A stretch of DNA of 64,000 nucleotides from Scandinavium sp036495715. GTDB lineage: Bacteria > Pseudomonadota > Gammaproteobacteria > Enterobacterales > Enterobacteriaceae. Location: contig DASXML010000013.1 in assembly GCA_036495715.1 (NCBI GenBank), forward strand, positions 186,001 through 250,000. Direction: 5' to 3'. This document shows, one piece after another, positions 42,485 through 51,840 of this stretch (positions are counted from its first letter, which is position 1; each line of letters begins with the position of its first letter). The notes beneath the pieces are model-generated. The model worked only from the letters and a program-made list of their open reading frames with translations, was not told the origin of the DNA and searched no databases. Both the position numbers and the translations under genes were made by a program.

Positions 42485-43098
42485 TGGGTGGCCTCCTGAT
42501 ATGCCTTCACGAAGGCCGCAGCCTGCTGTGCGGATCGCTCCACCGTTTGCCCGGCGCGGTATAAATCACTCCCCAGACCCGCTCCCGCGCAGCCTGCGTT
42601 CAGCCACACGCTGAGGTTTTCTGGCGTGACACCGCCTACCGCAAACACCGGCACATCTGCCGGAAGCACCGCTTTCAGCGCTTTGATGTAATCAGGACCA
42701 AACGCCGATGACGGGAAGATTTTCAGCGTCTGCGCGCCGGCTTCCAGCGCAGTAAAGGCTTCTGTCGCCGTCGCACAACCGGCACACACCGTCATGCCGT
42801 GCGCCACGGCGCGACGAATCACTTCAGCGTTAGTGTTCGGCGTGACCACCAGCTTGCTGCCCATCGCGGCGAGCGTATCGACCTGTTCCGGCTTCAGCAC
42901 CGTACCCGCGCCAATCAGCGCTTTATCGCCAAACTCTGCGACCATCGCCGCAATACTGATTTCCCACTGCGGGGAATTCAAAGGGATTTCAACCGCGTCG
43001 AAACCGGCATCGAGAATGGCGGCGACGTGATCGCGCGCCTCTTCTGGCTGGATGCCACGTAAAATGGCGATCAGCGGAAGTTTAGTTTGCCACTGCAT
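42481..43098 (-). CDS. dgoA: DgoA, 2-dehydro-3-deoxy-6-phosphogalactonate aldolase
   Basis: 205 residues of the KDPG/KDPGal aldolase family, class I. The Schiff-base lysine is in TLKIFPSSAFG (about residue 126), and the catalytic glutamate region is VEIPLNSP. It splits KDPGal into pyruvate and glyceraldehyde 3-phosphate. In some annotations DgoA and DgoD are fused; here they are separate and overlap. It overlaps dgoK by 17 bp. Confidence 0.97.
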   Translation of the reverse strand: MQWQTKLPLIAILRGIQPEEARDHVAAILDAGFDAVEIPLNSPQWEISIAAMVAEFGDKALIGAGTVLKPEQVDTLAAMGSKLVVTPNTNAEVIRRAVAHGMTVCAGCATATEAFTALEAGAQTLKIFPSSAFGPDYIKALKAVLPADVPVFAVGGVTPENLSVWLNAGCAGAGLGSDLYRAGQTVERSAQQAAAFVKAYQEATQ

Positions 43099-43960
43099 GG
43101 GCGATGCTCCTTATACCTGCCTGAAATGCCGCGTCGCCGGAAACAAACGTCGAACAGCGACCCACGGCGCTGAGCGCCTGCTGGTAGCGGTCGGTGAGGG
43201 ATTTTCCTGCGACAATCGTTATCTCCTGCTCACCGGGGAAGCGCTCGCACATGCTGCTCACTTCCGCGCCGATCAACAGGCCGGATAAAAACTCACTAAC
43301 GTGTTCGCGCGGCAAATTACCTAATACATGAGAGGCGCGAACTTCGAATAACTGCGGCAGCAGTGCAGGCTCAGAAAGCCCTTTTTCCAGACCTGCGGCG
43401 AAAGCCTGCGGTGACGCATCCTGCTCCGGCAGGCCCGCGCCCACCAGCGAATGTGTCAGCAAAAGATGGTGCAATTCACCGGTCATTACAGTCCGAAAAT
43501 CAAAAACTTGCTGGTTGTCAGCCAGTACCCATTTGCAGTGGGTGCCGGGCATGACGTACAAAGGCGCAGGGGCTAAATGACGAGCGCCCAGCAGCTGAGT
43601 TTCCTCCCCGCGCATCACGTTATGGTTATCTTCACGCGAGACGGATAACCCCGGAATAATCCACACATTGTCGGCAACGGGCGTTAACTGCTGACCAATT
43701 GCAGAGAAAGGAACGGGAACGGGTAAATAAGGTGCTATTTTCCAGCCGACATTGCTGCCGACCATGCCCGCCATGACCACCGGCGTCGCGACATCGCGCC
43801 AACCGGCTGTTATTTCAGCTAGCACCGCTTCGGGAGAGCGCCCATTAAGGCGGGTGACGCCTGCTTCAGACTGCCGGTTATCCAGGCATTCGTCGCCCTG
43901 ATAAAGCCAGGCGCGCAGGTTGGTCGATCCCCAATCGATAGCGATGTAGCGTGATGTCAT
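43082..43960 (-). CDS. dgoK: DgoK, 2-dehydro-3-deoxygalactonokinase
   Basis: 292 residues. The sugar-kinase fold starts IAIDWGSTNLRAWLY, the ATP phosphate-binding loop. It phosphorylates 2-keto-3-deoxygalactonate at C6. It is second in the operon, overlapping dgoR by 4 bp and dgoA by 17 bp. Confidence 0.97.
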   Translation of the reverse strand: MTSRYIAIDWGSTNLRAWLYQGDECLDNRQSEAGVTRLNGRSPEAVLAEITAGWRDVATPVVMAGMVGSNVGWKIAPYLPVPVPFSAIGQQLTPVADNVWIIPGLSVSREDNHNVMRGEETQLLGARHLAPAPLYVMPGTHCKWVLADNQQVFDFRTVMTGELHHLLLTHSLVGAGLPEQDASPQAFAAGLEKGLSEPALLPQLFEVRASHVLGNLPREHVSEFLSGLLIGAEVSSMCERFPGEQEITIVAGKSLTDRYQQALSAVGRCSTFVSGDAAFQAGIRSIAHAVAN

Positions 43961-44646
43961 GTGCTTTCCTTTAGCCTTCGTGTTGAGCTGGCGATCATGG
44001 TGAGCGCCGCCTGCTCTGCCGCATTGCTGTCCTGGTGCCGAATAGCATCGAACAGCGCTTTATGCTCCTGAAGGGTCTTTGGCATGTTGGCCTCATCGCC
44101 CCTCCAGGTTCGTTCAAAAACAGCCCGCTGGAGTGAACTTATCGCCACGCTGAGCTGCTGCAATACCGGGTTGTGTACCGACGCCAGCACCGCTTCGTGA
44201 TAACGAATATCCGCTTCGTTAAACGCGTCGCGATCCTGATTGTTGGCCACCATGTCGTTCAGTGCCGCCTCGATTTGCGCCAAATCGCTGGAGGTCGCAC
44301 GTTCCGCGGCCCAGCGTGCGATGGCGGGTTCCACCAGGTTTCGCACTTCGCTCATCGCCACAATCAGGCGCGGGTCGTAATCGTTTTCCAGCACCCACTG
44401 CAAAATGTCGGTATCGAGGTAATTCCACTGGTTGCGCTGGGCAACAAATGCGCCGCGATAGCGTTTCATCTCAATCAGCCGTTTCGCCATCAGCGAGCGG
44501 AACACTTCGCGGATAATATTGCGCGAGGTTTCAAACTCTTCACAGAGATCGGCCTCCGCGGGCAACGCCGCACCGGGAACATATTTGCCGCTCACTATCT
44601 GGCGGCCCAACGTCACGATGATGCGGTCGGTTTTGGTCAGATTCAT
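43957..44646 (-). CDS. dgoR: DgoR, GntR/FadR-family repressor
   Basis: 229 residues from the ATG at MNLTKTDRIIVTLG; equals E. coli. A winged helix-turn-helix (AEADLCEEFETSRNIIREVFR, about residues 30-50) is followed by an FCD all-helical ligand domain that binds galactonate. It represses the dgo operon, which it heads. A long palindrome about 110 bp upstream is its likely operator. Confidence 0.97.
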   Translation of the reverse strand: MNLTKTDRIIVTLGRQIVSGKYVPGAALPAEADLCEEFETSRNIIREVFRSLMAKRLIEMKRYRGAFVAQRNQWNYLDTDILQWVLENDYDPRLIVAMSEVRNLVEPAIARWAAERATSSDLAQIEAALNDMVANNQDRDAFNEADIRYHEAVLASVHNPVLQQLSVAISSLQRAVFERTWRGDEANMPKTLQEHKALFDAIRHQDSNAAEQAALTMIASSTRRLKEST

Positions 44647-44755
44647 TAAGGTTTCCTTCACTCGGATGTCTCTGACTATTTTACCGTGTGCGCTGAAATT
44701 ACTCTCACTTTTGCAGTACAAACGTGATGCTGTTCGTCATCCCATGCGCCACAAT

Positions 44756-44783
44756 GTAGTACAACATGATTATGTTGTACTAC
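44756..44783 (-). promoter_or_regulatory. DgoR operator palindrome
   Basis: GTAGTACAACAT and its exact complement ATGTTGTACTAC surround a 4-nt centre (GATT): 12-bp perfect arms upstream of dgoR. This arrangement is typical for FadR-family dimers and is the obvious cis site for dgo control. Confidence 0.85.
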
Positions 44784-44845
44784 AATTTAGATCACAAAAA
44801 CGACAAGTCGATCCATAAAAAGACAGCAGCTAAATTTTCAGGCAA

Positions 44846-44873
44846 CAAAAAAGCCCGCACACGAGGCGGGCCG
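44846..44873 (-). terminator. Terminator of the cystatin/pore-former-like pair
   Basis: On the minus strand GCCCGC and GCGGGC arms are followed by a T-run, about 25 bp after the stop of the 429-residue gene. It insulates this pair from dgoR downstream. Confidence 0.88.
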
Positions 44874-44895
44874 AGAATGAGGTCGTTAATTATTT

Positions 44896-46185
44896 TTATT
44901 GGGTAAATCGCAGTGTATCGCCCCAGTTACCCACCTCCCACGTGCCGTTATAACCGCTAAAACCTTTGTCGGTTTTAGCAGCGACACCTGAGCTTTGTGT
45001 AGGGTTATTCGCAGTACCGGTAATATTGCTAATACGGACACCAAACTGAGTGATAGAACCGTATCGGCGAATCTGGTCATGCATTTGGTCAATATCCTTT
45101 TCTGCGCTGTTCCCTGTCGGTGGGGCAGGATCAGGCGCTCCAATTGCTGCTCGATACTGCTGCGCTGCGGTTTTGATCCCGTTAAAGTATGATTTGTAGC
45201 TTGATTTGATTGTCCCGGAGAGTTGATCGCACATCTTATTGCACTGCTGGACCACATCAACAATATCCAGAATATTCAGCACCACATCGACGACCGACAT
45301 GACGACGACGACACCCGCTGCGAATTTGCCGACCGCATCCATCGCCTCAAAGGCGCTGGTATTGACTTCTTCTACAGGAATGCCGGCTTCTTCCGCCTGA
45401 GTTCTGATGGTGTTATTGGCAATTTTCATCCTGTTCGCCAGGATACCCATCGAAACACCCGTCACCAACGACAGTCCAAGTTTAGCCAGCGGTGGGAACT
45501 TCAACCCAGCAAGAACATTCATAAACTTCTGAACATCGGCATCTGTTTTAGCGCTGAAATTCAGTTCATCCAGTGCATCATAGACTTTATTAATTTCATC
45601 GCTGTTATAAACGATGCGGGCGGATTCGGCATATTGTCTAAAGGTAGCCGCATCAAGCTTGCCGCTTTTTCGCTGCATTTCAGCCATGAACTGCATCAAA
45701 TTTGCCCGGCACGTCATCGTATCAAGCCCTTTGGGTGCCTTGGCGATAATTAAATTATTATTTTCTTTGTATTTACTGACATAAGCCGCCACATTCGGGC
45801 TTATTTTCGCTGAAATATCTGAATCGGCAGTTGTCAGTTTTTCATTTAAGGTTTTAGATTTCGATGAAATAACGGCCCTGTCAATTTGTGCGCTAGCCTC
45901 CAACGCTACGAACGCGGCCATTCCAAGTCCAAATGACCATAGAGAGGCAACTGCCGCCGCGTCGGCTGCCATTTGTATTGCATCGGCCGCTATTGTGAGG
46001 TCCCTGACCTCACAGGCTAAATCTACCAGCGTGGTAAATTCAGAGTCGACAGCCGTGTCGGAATCAAATGTATTAAGATTAATAAACAATGTTTGTTCAG
46101 AAATAATCTGATCAATATTTGTATCACTTTCTGTATCCCACGTAGACATGTAATTTAAATAAGTAATCAAATCTGTGCTGGCCAT
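44896..46185 (-). CDS. Unrecognised helical protein resembling alpha-pore-forming toxins
   Basis: 429 residues, not assigned to a family. The first 380 residues are predicted almost all helical. Three hydrophobic stretches occur: AAVASLWSFGLGMAAFVAL (about 75-95), a second near 235-255, and AAGVVVVMSVVDVVLNIL (about 290-315). Long polar helices separate them, an architecture like ClyA, Cry6 or Xax/Yax-type helical pore formers. The last 50 residues look beta-rich (GYNGTWEVGNWGDTLRF) and might bind a surface ligand. There is no signal peptide. It is probably cotranscribed with the cystatin-like gene 136 bp upstream. Toxin function is inference from architecture only. Confidence 0.6.
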   Translation of the reverse strand: MASTDLITYLNYMSTWDTESDTNIDQIISEQTLFINLNTFDSDTAVDSEFTTLVDLACEVRDLTIAADAIQMAADAAAVASLWSFGLGMAAFVALEASAQIDRAVISSKSKTLNEKLTTADSDISAKISPNVAAYVSKYKENNNLIIAKAPKGLDTMTCRANLMQFMAEMQRKSGKLDAATFRQYAESARIVYNSDEINKVYDALDELNFSAKTDADVQKFMNVLAGLKFPPLAKLGLSLVTGVSMGILANRMKIANNTIRTQAEEAGIPVEEVNTSAFEAMDAVGKFAAGVVVVMSVVDVVLNILDIVDVVQQCNKMCDQLSGTIKSSYKSYFNGIKTAAQQYRAAIGAPDPAPPTGNSAEKDIDQMHDQIRRYGSITQFGVRISNITGTANNPTQSSGVAAKTDKGFSGYNGTWEVGNWGDTLRFTQ

Positions 46186-46321
46186 TTCGAGATCCTTTAT
46201 GAGAGTTCACTGTATCGTGTCTGTTAACTTTCGGGATGAATCCAGATGCCACCTATTCCTCTGGCAAAGCATTGCTGTGTGCAGTGGCCAGAGGATAAGG
46301 GTCAGTATTGCTGACTAAATA

Positions 46322-46612
46322 TTAAATCCTATTTATATCTGTGACATAAGGTTTACCATGCAGGGGTTTAAAAATCTGCACGACCGCTTCCCACACCACT
46401 AACGCAGGTGGCGCGGATGCGGTACATTTGTAGCGATAATTTACACCAGCAACCACCTGAGTCGAAACAAGTTGTGGTTCATATTTAACATTGCCGTGTT
46501 CACCACTAATGGCTTCTTTGAATACGCTCCGATCTTCGTCAGTGAGGTTGTGATACGCCGTCCAACCACCCACAATAACGTCCTGAGAATTTTGAATATC
46601 TTGAGTTGACAT
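46322..46612 (-). CDS. Stefin-type cystatin (cysteine protease inhibitor)
   Basis: 96 residues. Cystatin hallmarks are clear: the N-terminal GGW trunk glycine (about residues 15-17), one helix (LTDEDRSVFKEAISG), and the central hairpin TQVVAGVNYRYK (about residues 51-62). The second hairpin segment FKPLHGK is in the place of the stefin LPGQ loop. No signal peptide or disulfides, so it is stefin-like and predicted cytoplasmic unless exported by a non-classical route. Family members inhibit papain-type proteases. Bacterial cystatins are sparse and usually horizontally acquired. It heads a two-gene unit with the helical protein downstream. Confidence 0.85.
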   Translation of the reverse strand: MSTQDIQNSQDVIVGGWTAYHNLTDEDRSVFKEAISGEHGNVKYEPQLVSTQVVAGVNYRYKCTASAPPALVVWEAVVQIFKPLHGKPYVTDINRI

Positions 46613-47130
46613 GAAATTACCTCAGACATACTGCATTTCCTACTCATATGGCTTTTCAGATGCCGCCCCATCTATTTTTAAAATGGTTTCTGGAATCCAT
46701 TTGTTGTAACAAAATAAAATACCGCATCGATTAATCAGAAATAAATATCGCAAGACATCAGGAACAATGGATATATTTTATATTTTCCACAAATTAGAAT
46801 GATGCAATCAGAGTGCTCTCAAATATGAGCGAAAGAATCTCTTCCCGCAACCCTGCGGATTAATACAAGAGTTAATACTAATAGTATTGTATGAACTCAA
46901 AATTAAGCCTCATCAGGATCGCAAAAGGTCAGAATAAAAAACTAGCAATTTAGGCGCAAGACAGAACAAAATCCAAAGCAGCTAATTTATATCAGAATAT
47001 TTTTCCTGAATTTATACAATACTGCCTATATTGTATAAACAACAATTAAGTAGAAGTTAAATATCAATAAAATTATTTACCGAGGCTTAAATGCACGCGT
47101 TTTATTCGTCTATATTTTGCCAAAAAAACA
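46613..47130. other. AT-rich intergenic region upstream of the cystatin gene
   Basis: About 520 bp without a credible gene, much more AT-rich than surroundings. It should hold the promoter of the cystatin unit. It contains three copies of the octamer ATACAATA (or its complement), at 46885, 47014 and 47029, and a 15-bp palindrome at 46874-46888. Nothing else is recognised. Confidence 0.7.
47011..47039. promoter_or_regulatory. Perfect inverted repeat, candidate operator
   Basis: TTTATACAATA and TATTGTATAAA are perfect 11-bp arms with a 7-nt centre. A related palindrome with the same octamer lies about 130 bp away. A regulator binding site or a divergent promoter pair is likely. Confidence 0.6.
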
Positions 47131-47161
47131 AAAAAGCCCGCGCACAAGGCAACGGGCTTCT
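47129..47161 (-). terminator. Terminator of yidA
   Basis: On the minus strand GAAGCCCGTTGCC and GCGCGGGCTT form a hairpin followed by a T-run, about 20 bp after the yidA stop. Confidence 0.85.
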
Positions 47162-47179
47162 GTTCGGAAAAGGACAGGA

Positions 47180-47992
47180 TCAGTTCAGAACAAACTTCTC
47201 AATCGCGTAAGCAACGCCGTCTTCCAGGTTAGATTTAGTGACAAAATTCGCCACTTCTTTCACCGCAGGAATGGCGTTTTCCATCGCGACGCCCATACCG
47301 GCGTACTCGATCATCGCGATGTCATTTTCCTGATCGCCCAGGGTCATTACCTCTTCCGGCTTGATGCCCAGCGTATCGGCCAGCGATTTCACACCCGTGC
47401 CTTTATTGACGCGTTTATCGAGGATTTCGAGGAAGTACGGCGCACTTTTCAGCACGGTATACTTCTCTTTCACGTCTGCCGGAATACGCGCGATGGCTTT
47501 ATCGAGAATGGCGGGTTCATCAATCATCATCACTTTCAGCAGCTGAATATCGCGGGCCATGTTTTCCGCTTCGCAGAACACCAGCGGGATGGTCGCCACA
47601 AAGGACTCATGCACCGTGTAGTAGCTGACGTCGCGGTTGGCGGTGTACAGCGTGTTGCGGTCGAGCGCGTGGAAGTGGGAACCGACATCGCGGGAAAGTT
47701 GTTCCAGATAGCGGTAATCATCATAACTCAGTGCCGTTTGTGCCACCGTGCTGCCGTCGCTGGCTTTCTGTACCAGCGCCCCATTGTAGGTGATGCAATA
47801 ATCCCCTTCCTGCTCCATATGAAGCTCTTTCAGGTAGTTATGTACACCTGCATAAGGGCGACCGGTGCACAGCACCACCTTCACACCGCGTTCACGTGCC
47901 GCAGCAATGGCCTGTTTGACCGCCGGAGAAATGGTGTGGTCGGGCAGCAGCAATGTTCCGTCCATGTCGATTGCAATGAGTTTGATAGCCAT
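47180..47992 (-). CDS. yidA: YidA, HAD-family sugar phosphatase
   Basis: 270 residues, E. coli length, a Cof-type HAD phosphatase. Motif I is AIDMDGTLLLP, motif II is VVLCTGRPY, and motif III/IV is the K followed by MTLGDQENDIAMIEYAG. It hydrolyses sugar phosphates such as alpha-glucose-1-phosphate and erythrose-4-phosphate in the cytoplasm. In E. coli cbrB-cbrC lie on one side and yidB on the other; neither is present here. Confidence 0.97.
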   Translation of the reverse strand: MAIKLIAIDMDGTLLLPDHTISPAVKQAIAAARERGVKVVLCTGRPYAGVHNYLKELHMEQEGDYCITYNGALVQKASDGSTVAQTALSYDDYRYLEQLSRDVGSHFHALDRNTLYTANRDVSYYTVHESFVATIPLVFCEAENMARDIQLLKVMMIDEPAILDKAIARIPADVKEKYTVLKSAPYFLEILDKRVNKGTGVKSLADTLGIKPEEVMTLGDQENDIAMIEYAGMGVAMENAIPAVKEVANFVTKSNLEDGVAYAIEKFVLN

Positions 47993-48107
47993 AGGATCCC
48001 CGAGATAAGTGAGTTCTGACTCATGCTAACGCGATTTAGCGCAAAAGACAGCAAAAGAGTCGGGGGAAAACGGGGATGGAGATTGCAGCGGGATGTCCTC
48101 TTTTGGA

Positions 48108-48183
48108 TAAAGAAAAGCCCGGTGGCGCTAACGCTTACCGGGCCTACGAGAGCTGTCACCCCGGTAAGCATCACGCCACCGGG
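48108..48183. repeat. REP elements downstream of gyrB
   Basis: Two oppositely oriented REP units: AGCCCGGTGGCGC...CCGGGCC and CCCCGGTAAGC...GCCACCGGGG. They lie between gyrB and yidA, which are both on the minus strand. Confidence 0.8.
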
Positions 48184-48194
48184 GAACAAATGGC

Positions 48195-50609
48195 TTAGAT
48201 ATCGATGTTCGCCGCTTTCAGGGCGTTCTCTTCGATAAACGCACGACGTGGTTCAACGGCATCACCCATCAGGGTGGTGAATAGCTGATCGGCGGCGATG
48301 GCGTCTTTTACTGTCACGCGCAACATGCGACGGCTTTCTGGATCCATGGTGGTTTCCCACAGCTGATCCGGGTTCATCTCACCCAGGCCTTTATAACGCT
48401 GGATAGACAGACCGCGACGCGACTCTTTCACCAGCCACTCCAGCGCCTGCTCAAAGTTAGCAATCGGCTGACGACGTTCGCCACGTTCGATAAACGCGTC
48501 TTCTTCAATCAGGCCGCGCAGTTTCTCGCCGAGCGTGTAGATGCGACGGTATTCACCGCCGGTCACAAACTCCTGATCCAGCGGGTAGTCGGTATCCACA
48601 CCGTGAGTACGCACGCGGATAATCGGCTCGAACAGATGCTGTTCGGAGTTCTCACGAACGTCATACTGCCACATGCTGCCGTGCTGCTCGTTTTCATTGA
48701 GCGTGCTCACCAGTTGGTTCACCCAACGCGTCACTTTCTGCTCGTCGCTGAGATCGGCTTCCACTAGCGTTGGCTGATAAATCAGTTCTTTCAGCAGTGA
48801 ACGCGGGAAACGACGCTCCATACGAACAATCATTTTCTGTGCAGCGTTGAATTCTGCAACCAGTTTTTCCAGTGCCTCGCCTGACAATGCTGGCGCGCTG
48901 GCATTGGTATGCAGAGTGGCACCGTCAAGCGCGATAGCGATTTGATACTGATCCATCGCTTCGTCATCTTTAATATACTGTTCCTGCTTGCCTTTTTTCA
49001 CTTTGTACAACGGCGGCTGGGCGATATATACGTGGCCACGCTCTACGATTTCTGTCATCTGACGATAGAAGAAGGTCAACAGCAGCGTACGGATGTGCGA
49101 GCCATCGACGTCGGCATCGGTCATGATGATGATGCTGTGATAACGCAGTTTGTCCGGGTTGTATTCGTCACGGCCAATGCCGCAGCCCAGCGCAGTGATG
49201 AGCGTTGCCACTTCCTGCGAGGAAAGCATTTTGTCGAAGCGGGCTTTCTCAACGTTGAGGATTTTACCTTTCAACGGCAGAATCGCCTGGTTCTTACGGT
49301 TACGGCCCTGTTTTGCAGAACCGCCCGCGGAATCCCCTTCCACAAGGTACAGTTCGGAGAGTGCCGGGTCGCGTTCCTGACAATCAGCCAGTTTGCCTGG
49401 CAAGCCCGCTAAATCCAGCGCGCCTTTACGACGGGTCATTTCACGCGCTTTACGCGCCGCTTCACGGGCACGCGCCGCATCAATAATTTTGCCCACCACG
49501 ATTTTCGCATCGGATGGGTTTTCCAGCAGGTACTCCGCCAGCAGTTCGTTCATCTGCTGCTCAACCGCTGTTTTCACTTCGGAAGAAACCAGTTTGTCTT
49601 TGGTCTGCGAAGAGAATTTCGGGTCCGGGACTTTCACGGAAACAACGGCAATCAGGCCTTCACGGGCATCATCACCGGTGGCGCTGACTTTCGCTTTTTT
49701 GCTGTAGCCTTCTTTTTCCATATACGCGTTCAGAGTACGTGTCATCGCCGAGCGGAAGCCCGCCAGGTGAGTACCGCCATCGCGCTGTGGAATGTTGTTG
49801 GTAAAGCAGTAGATGTTTTCCTGGAAACCGTCGTTCCACTGCAACGCCACTTCCACGCCGATACCGTCTTTTTCGGTGGAGAAATAGAAGATATTCTGGT
49901 GAATTGGCGTTTTGTTCTTGTTCAGATACTCAACGAACGCTTTGATACCGCCTTCGTAGTGGAAATGGTCTTCTTTGCCGTCACGCTTGTCGCGCAGACG
50001 AATAGACACGCCGGAGTTCAGGAATGACAGCTCTCGCAGGCGTTTCGCCAGAATTTCGTATTCAAACTCGATGACATTGGTAAAGGTTTCATAGCTCGGC
50101 CAGAAACGCACCTGGGTACCGGTCGCTTCGGTATCACCCGTCACGGCCAGTGGAGCCTGCGGCACACCATGCACGTAAGTCTGTTGGTGGACTTTGCCTT
50201 CGCGGCGAATCAACAGTTCCAGTTTCTGCGACAGGGCGTTTACAACCGAAACACCGACGCCGTGCAGACCGCCGGACACTTTATAAGAGTTATCATCGAA
50301 TTTACCGCCTGCGTGCAGGACGGTCATGATCACTTCTGCCGCAGACACCCCCTCTTCCGGGTGAATACCGGTCGGAATACCACGACCATCATCCGTGACG
50401 GAAACGGAGTTATCGGCATGGATGGTGACCACGATGTCTTTACAGTGACCCGCGAGCGCTTCGTCGATTGCGTTATCCACGACCTCGAATACCATGTGGT
50501 GCAGACCGGTGCCGTCATCCGTGTCACCGATATACATACCCGGGCGCTTACGCACCGCATCCAGTCCTTTCAGGACTTTGATACTGGAGGAGTCATAAGA
50601 ATTCGACAT
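48195..50609 (-). CDS. gyrB: GyrB, DNA gyrase subunit B
   Basis: 804 residues from ATG (MSNSYDSSSIKVLKGLD); the preceding in-frame codon is TTG and is not used. It has a GHKL ATPase domain (KRPGMYIGDTDD, DDGRGIP), the transducer, the TOPRIM domain (EGDSAGGSAKQGR, DADVDGSHI) and the enterobacterial insert. It introduces negative supercoils with GyrA. The quinolone positions D426 and K447 appear wild type. It follows recF in the dnaA-dnaN-recF-gyrB unit. Confidence 0.99.
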   Translation of the reverse strand: MSNSYDSSSIKVLKGLDAVRKRPGMYIGDTDDGTGLHHMVFEVVDNAIDEALAGHCKDIVVTIHADNSVSVTDDGRGIPTGIHPEEGVSAAEVIMTVLHAGGKFDDNSYKVSGGLHGVGVSVVNALSQKLELLIRREGKVHQQTYVHGVPQAPLAVTGDTEATGTQVRFWPSYETFTNVIEFEYEILAKRLRELSFLNSGVSIRLRDKRDGKEDHFHYEGGIKAFVEYLNKNKTPIHQNIFYFSTEKDGIGVEVALQWNDGFQENIYCFTNNIPQRDGGTHLAGFRSAMTRTLNAYMEKEGYSKKAKVSATGDDAREGLIAVVSVKVPDPKFSSQTKDKLVSSEVKTAVEQQMNELLAEYLLENPSDAKIVVGKIIDAARAREAARKAREMTRRKGALDLAGLPGKLADCQERDPALSELYLVEGDSAGGSAKQGRNRKNQAILPLKGKILNVEKARFDKMLSSQEVATLITALGCGIGRDEYNPDKLRYHSIIIMTDADVDGSHIRTLLLTFFYRQMTEIVERGHVYIAQPPLYKVKKGKQEQYIKDDEAMDQYQIAIALDGATLHTNASAPALSGEALEKLVAEFNAAQKMIVRMERRFPRSLLKELIYQPTLVEADLSDEQKVTRWVNQLVSTLNENEQHGSMWQYDVRENSEQHLFEPIIRVRTHGVDTDYPLDQEFVTGGEYRRIYTLGEKLRGLIEEDAFIERGERRQPIANFEQALEWLVKESRRGLSIQRYKGLGEMNPDQLWETTMDPESRRMLRVTVKDAIAADQLFTTLMGDAVEPRRAFIEENALKAANIDI

Positions 50610-50637
50610 CAACGTTTCTCGCTCATTTAAACTTGGG

Positions 50638-51711
50638 TTAATCCGTTATTTTACCTTTTTCCACGCTGAACATCTTCGAATTTTTGTCCGACATGTCCAT
50701 TACGTGTTCAGCGCTGATCGCACTGACAAAAACCTGTGACTCGGTCGCTTTGAGTCTGCTTGCTAATAGACCGCGACGTTCATCATCCAGTTCAGAGGCA
50801 AAATCATCTATGAGGTACAGGCAGCGTCGCCCGCTTTCACGGGTCAGAAACTCACCTTGCGCCAAACGTAAGGCACACATCAGCAGTTTGAGCTGCCCGC
50901 GCGATAATGTGTCTTCCACCGGAGCACCATCGGCGCGAATACGGAAATCCGCTTTATGCGGTCCGTGAGCGGTGTAAGTCAGCATACGATCGCGCTCGAA
51001 ACTCCGTTCAAGCACCTCAGAATAATCAGTCTCTTTTTCCCAACCGCGCTGGAAAGAAAAACTGAGACTAAATTCAGGCAGGAACTGTTTGCAGGTATCT
51101 GCCATGTCTTCGGCGATACCCGCGCTGTATTCCGCTCGCCAGCGGCTAATTTGTTCAGCCAGTGGAATCAGTTCGAGATCCCACGGACGAAGCTGCGCGT
51201 AGCGGGTCACCTGACGCAATGCGGCGTTACGCTGTTTCAGCAAACGCTTGAGATTGCTCCAGGCGGTAAAGAAACCGGCTTCGTTGTGAAAGCATCCCCA
51301 ATCGATGAAGGCTCTTCTGTATTTGGGGCCGCCGTTGAGTAAAGTAAACCCTTCGGGGGTAATGAGCTGCATCGGCATCAGCAGCGCCAGTTCAGCCACT
51401 TTGTGACCGTCAGTGCCGTCGATACGGACTTTACTGTCGCCCTGTTTGTCTTTGGAGAGGCCAATCGATGTTTCGCGTTCCTCGCCCTGCAATCGCCCAT
51501 GTAACACGAAGGACTCTTGCTCATGGCGAATAACGCGACCAATCTGCAAACTGCGAAACGCCCGACCGTGACCGAGCGTATAGATGGCTTCCAGCACGCT
51601 GGTTTTGCCGCTACCGTTCGCGCCTACCAGAAAATTGAAGCCAGGGGACAGCGCGAGATCCGCATTCTCAATATTGCGGAAATCTTTGATAAGCAAACGC
51701 GTCAGTGACAT
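50638..51711 (-). CDS. recF: RecF, gap-repair ABC-type ATPase
   Basis: 357 residues. The Walker A motif is GANGSGKTS, the ABC signature region is LSRGQLKLL, and Walker B is CLYLIDDFASELD. It loads RecA at single-strand gaps with RecO and RecR. In E. coli its start nearly touches dnaN; here 144 bp containing a repeat separate the two. Confidence 0.98.
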   Translation of the reverse strand: MSLTRLLIKDFRNIENADLALSPGFNFLVGANGSGKTSVLEAIYTLGHGRAFRSLQIGRVIRHEQESFVLHGRLQGEERETSIGLSKDKQGDSKVRIDGTDGHKVAELALLMPMQLITPEGFTLLNGGPKYRRAFIDWGCFHNEAGFFTAWSNLKRLLKQRNAALRQVTRYAQLRPWDLELIPLAEQISRWRAEYSAGIAEDMADTCKQFLPEFSLSFSFQRGWEKETDYSEVLERSFERDRMLTYTAHGPHKADFRIRADGAPVEDTLSRGQLKLLMCALRLAQGEFLTRESGRRCLYLIDDFASELDDERRGLLASRLKATESQVFVSAISAEHVMDMSDKNSKMFSVEKGKITD

Positions 51712-51726
51712 ATCAAAACATCATTC

Positions 51727-51840
51727 CCGGGGCGTGGGTGTCGCAGCCAGTTCGTCTACCGCCAGCGCACAGCAACCGGAGCGTACATAAGTACGTGAGG
51801 ATTGCGAGCACTGCCGGGAGGCGAAATGGCAAGTAAACCA
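51727..51840. repeat. Dispersed repeat inserted between dnaN and recF
   Basis: A segment with CCCGGG/GCCGGG outer arms and an inner CGTAC-ATAA-GTACG stem. It reads like a known type of enterobacterial intergenic repeat (the GGAGCGTAC...GTACGTGAGGATT form, from memory). It widens the dnaN-recF spacing from near zero to 144 bp. The sequence contains no gene. Confidence 0.72.

Noticed and set aside
47180..48194. yidB between yidA and gyrB
   Set aside because: The gap holds only REP elements and an AT-rich leader; no YidB-like reading frame is present.
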